This document shows positions 63,019 through 64,000 of a stretch of 64,000 nucleotides of DNA, one piece after another (the stretch's first letter is position 1; each line of letters opens with the position of its first letter). Below the pieces are notes generated by a model. It had not been told where the DNA came from and did no database searches. It saw only the letters and a program-made list of their open reading frames with translations. A program made the position numbers and the translations under genes. The stretch is from G965229615 sp965229615 (GTDB taxonomy: Bacteria > Pseudomonadota > Alphaproteobacteria > Rickettsiales > Midichloriaceae), in the NCBI GenBank assembly GCA_965229615.1, contig OZ245890.1, positions 558,001 through 622,000 of the forward strand, written 5' to 3'.

Positions 63019-64000
63019 TGATGTCAAAACAACCAACTCAGATTGTAACTGATTTAGCTATAGTGGGTGCAGGACCAGTAGGATTGTTCGCAGCATTCCA
63101 AGCTGGTATGTTAAAAATGGATTGTATTATCATAGATGCGTTGGATGTAGTAGGAGGACAATGCTCTATTTTATATCCAGATAAGCCAATATATGATATA
63201 CCAGCATATCCTGTGATTTCTGCAGGAGACTTGGTATCAAAACTATATGAACAAATAAAACCATTCCATCAAAAAATAATCCTACAACATCAAGTTAAAG
63301 ATATTGTTCCAAACGTTGACAATGGCAATACAACATATCTTTTGAAACTTAATCAGCAAAAGACTCAAGATATAACATATGTAGAAGCAAAAAGTGTTAT
63401 TATAGCAACTGGTGGTGGTACATTCATACCAAATAGACCACCACTTGAAAACATAGATACATTTGAAGGTAAAAGTGTTTTTTATAGTGTGCATGACAAG
63501 AGAAAGTTTGTTGGTAAAAAAATAGTCATAGCTGGCGGGGGGGATTCTGCGGTTGACTGGGCTATATCCCTATCTGATGTAGCAAAGCAAGTGTATCTAA
63601 TTCATAGAAGAGAGAAGTTTCGAGCAAGTCCTAATAGCCTAGATGTTTTACATTGTATTGCTCAGAGTGGCAAGGTTGAAATGATCATACCATATCAATT
63701 ATCACATATTGAGGGACATAATGGCATTTTACAAGGTGTATTTGTAAGCAATATAGATGGTAACAACATTAAGAGGCTTAATGCTGATATTTTGTTGCCA
63801 TTTTTTGGTCTTGCGATGCAGCATGATGATGTGCTCAGATGGGGTGTTCATATGACAAATGACAATAAGCATATATCAGTTGATGCTAGCACAATGAGTA
63901 CTAATATCAGTGGTGTCTTCGCAATAGGTGATATTGCTGATTATCATGGGAAATTAAAATTAATTCTTACTGGTTTTGCCGAAGCTGCACTTGCATGTCA
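63019..64000 (+). CDS. TrxB-like ferredoxin/flavodoxin-NADP reductase, 3' end cut by the window
   Basis: Flavoprotein of the type II ferredoxin-NADP reductase (YumC-like) group. The two consecutive ATGs at 63019 and 63022 are possible starts. The FAD-binding VGAGPVGLFAAFQAG, the GGQCSILYPDKPIYDIP segment, a second nucleotide fold IAGGGDSAVDWA, and the FAIGDIADYHGK motif are visible. The redox CxxC of true thioredoxin reductases is missing, which separates it from TrxB. Rickettsiales carry this enzyme to supply reduced ferredoxin. A G7 run codes for part of GGGDS. The gene continues past base 64000. Confidence 0.9.

Noticed and set aside
63530..63545. G7 tract in the reductase gene (and in tuf near 39547) as phase-variation sites
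   Set aside because: Both tracts are in frame and encode conserved glycines (GGGDS, EGG), so there is no sign of switching.
1..64000. CRISPR arrays, insertion sequences or an integrated prophage
   Set aside because: No regularly spaced repeats, transposase, integrase or phage structural cluster was seen; the single GTA-type gene is not a prophage.

Overview
The window is a densely packed, clearly AT-rich stretch of bacterial chromosome. It most likely comes from an obligately intracellular alphaproteobacterium of the Rickettsiales. The main reasons are an ATP/ADP translocase (Tlc) gene, an NtrX-type regulator whose sigma-54 activation motifs have decayed, a lone gene-transfer-agent tail gene, split atpF'/atpF subunits, and informational proteins of alphaproteobacterial type. 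The genus cannot be fixed from sequence alone. LptD, an LptA-like protein, a SurA-like chaperone, RlpA, a LytM protein and an SLT transglycosylase indicate a Gram-negative envelope with LPS transport and peptidoglycan remodelling.

Regions. 1-9 kb: 3' end of der, surA-lptD on the minus strand, pdhC (E2), lpd (E3), ribF with an eroded kinase half, and rlpA. 9-14.4 kb: an exported CD39/Ppx-like hydrolase, rsmD, a large orphan helical protein, rmuC and a YerC/TrpR-like regulator. 14.4-15.3 kb: about 900 bp with no gene but many inverted repeats. 15.3-27.4 kb: atpE-atpF'-atpF without atpB, nth, coaE-dnaQ, ntrX, a LysM/LytM lipoprotein, engB, an mlaF-like ABC ATPase, fmt, a Bcr/CflA-type MFS transporter and tlc. 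27.5-37.3 kb: GTA g15-like gene, tRNA-Ser(GGA), rpsF-rpsR-rplI, mtaB, tsf, a second orphan helical protein and queF. 37.4-43.9 kb: SLT transglycosylase, then the str operon and start of the S10 operon on the minus strand (rpsL-rpsG-fusA-tuf-rpsJ-rplC), which breaks off after rplC. 44.1-57.6 kb: serS and the secE-nusG-rplKAJL-rpoBC block on the plus strand. 57.6-64 kb: nuoB-lptA-DUF721 (minus), a DMT transporter (plus), a cluster of small glycine-rich membrane proteins (minus), and the 5' part of a TrxB-like ferredoxin-NADP reductase.

Most genes are housekeeping. The most unusual element is the 60.5-62.8 kb accessory cluster: two tandem paralogous glycine-rich membrane proteins with matching basic C-termini. 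The second copy is split into two frames exactly at an eight-G homopolymer, which suggests a phase-variable (on/off) gene, a fresh pseudogene or a sequencing error. Other points of interest are the half-degenerate RibF, the exported nucleotidase-like protein alongside an ATP importer, the solitary GTA gene, and a near-identical 22-bp palindromic element before atpE and before an orphan gene.
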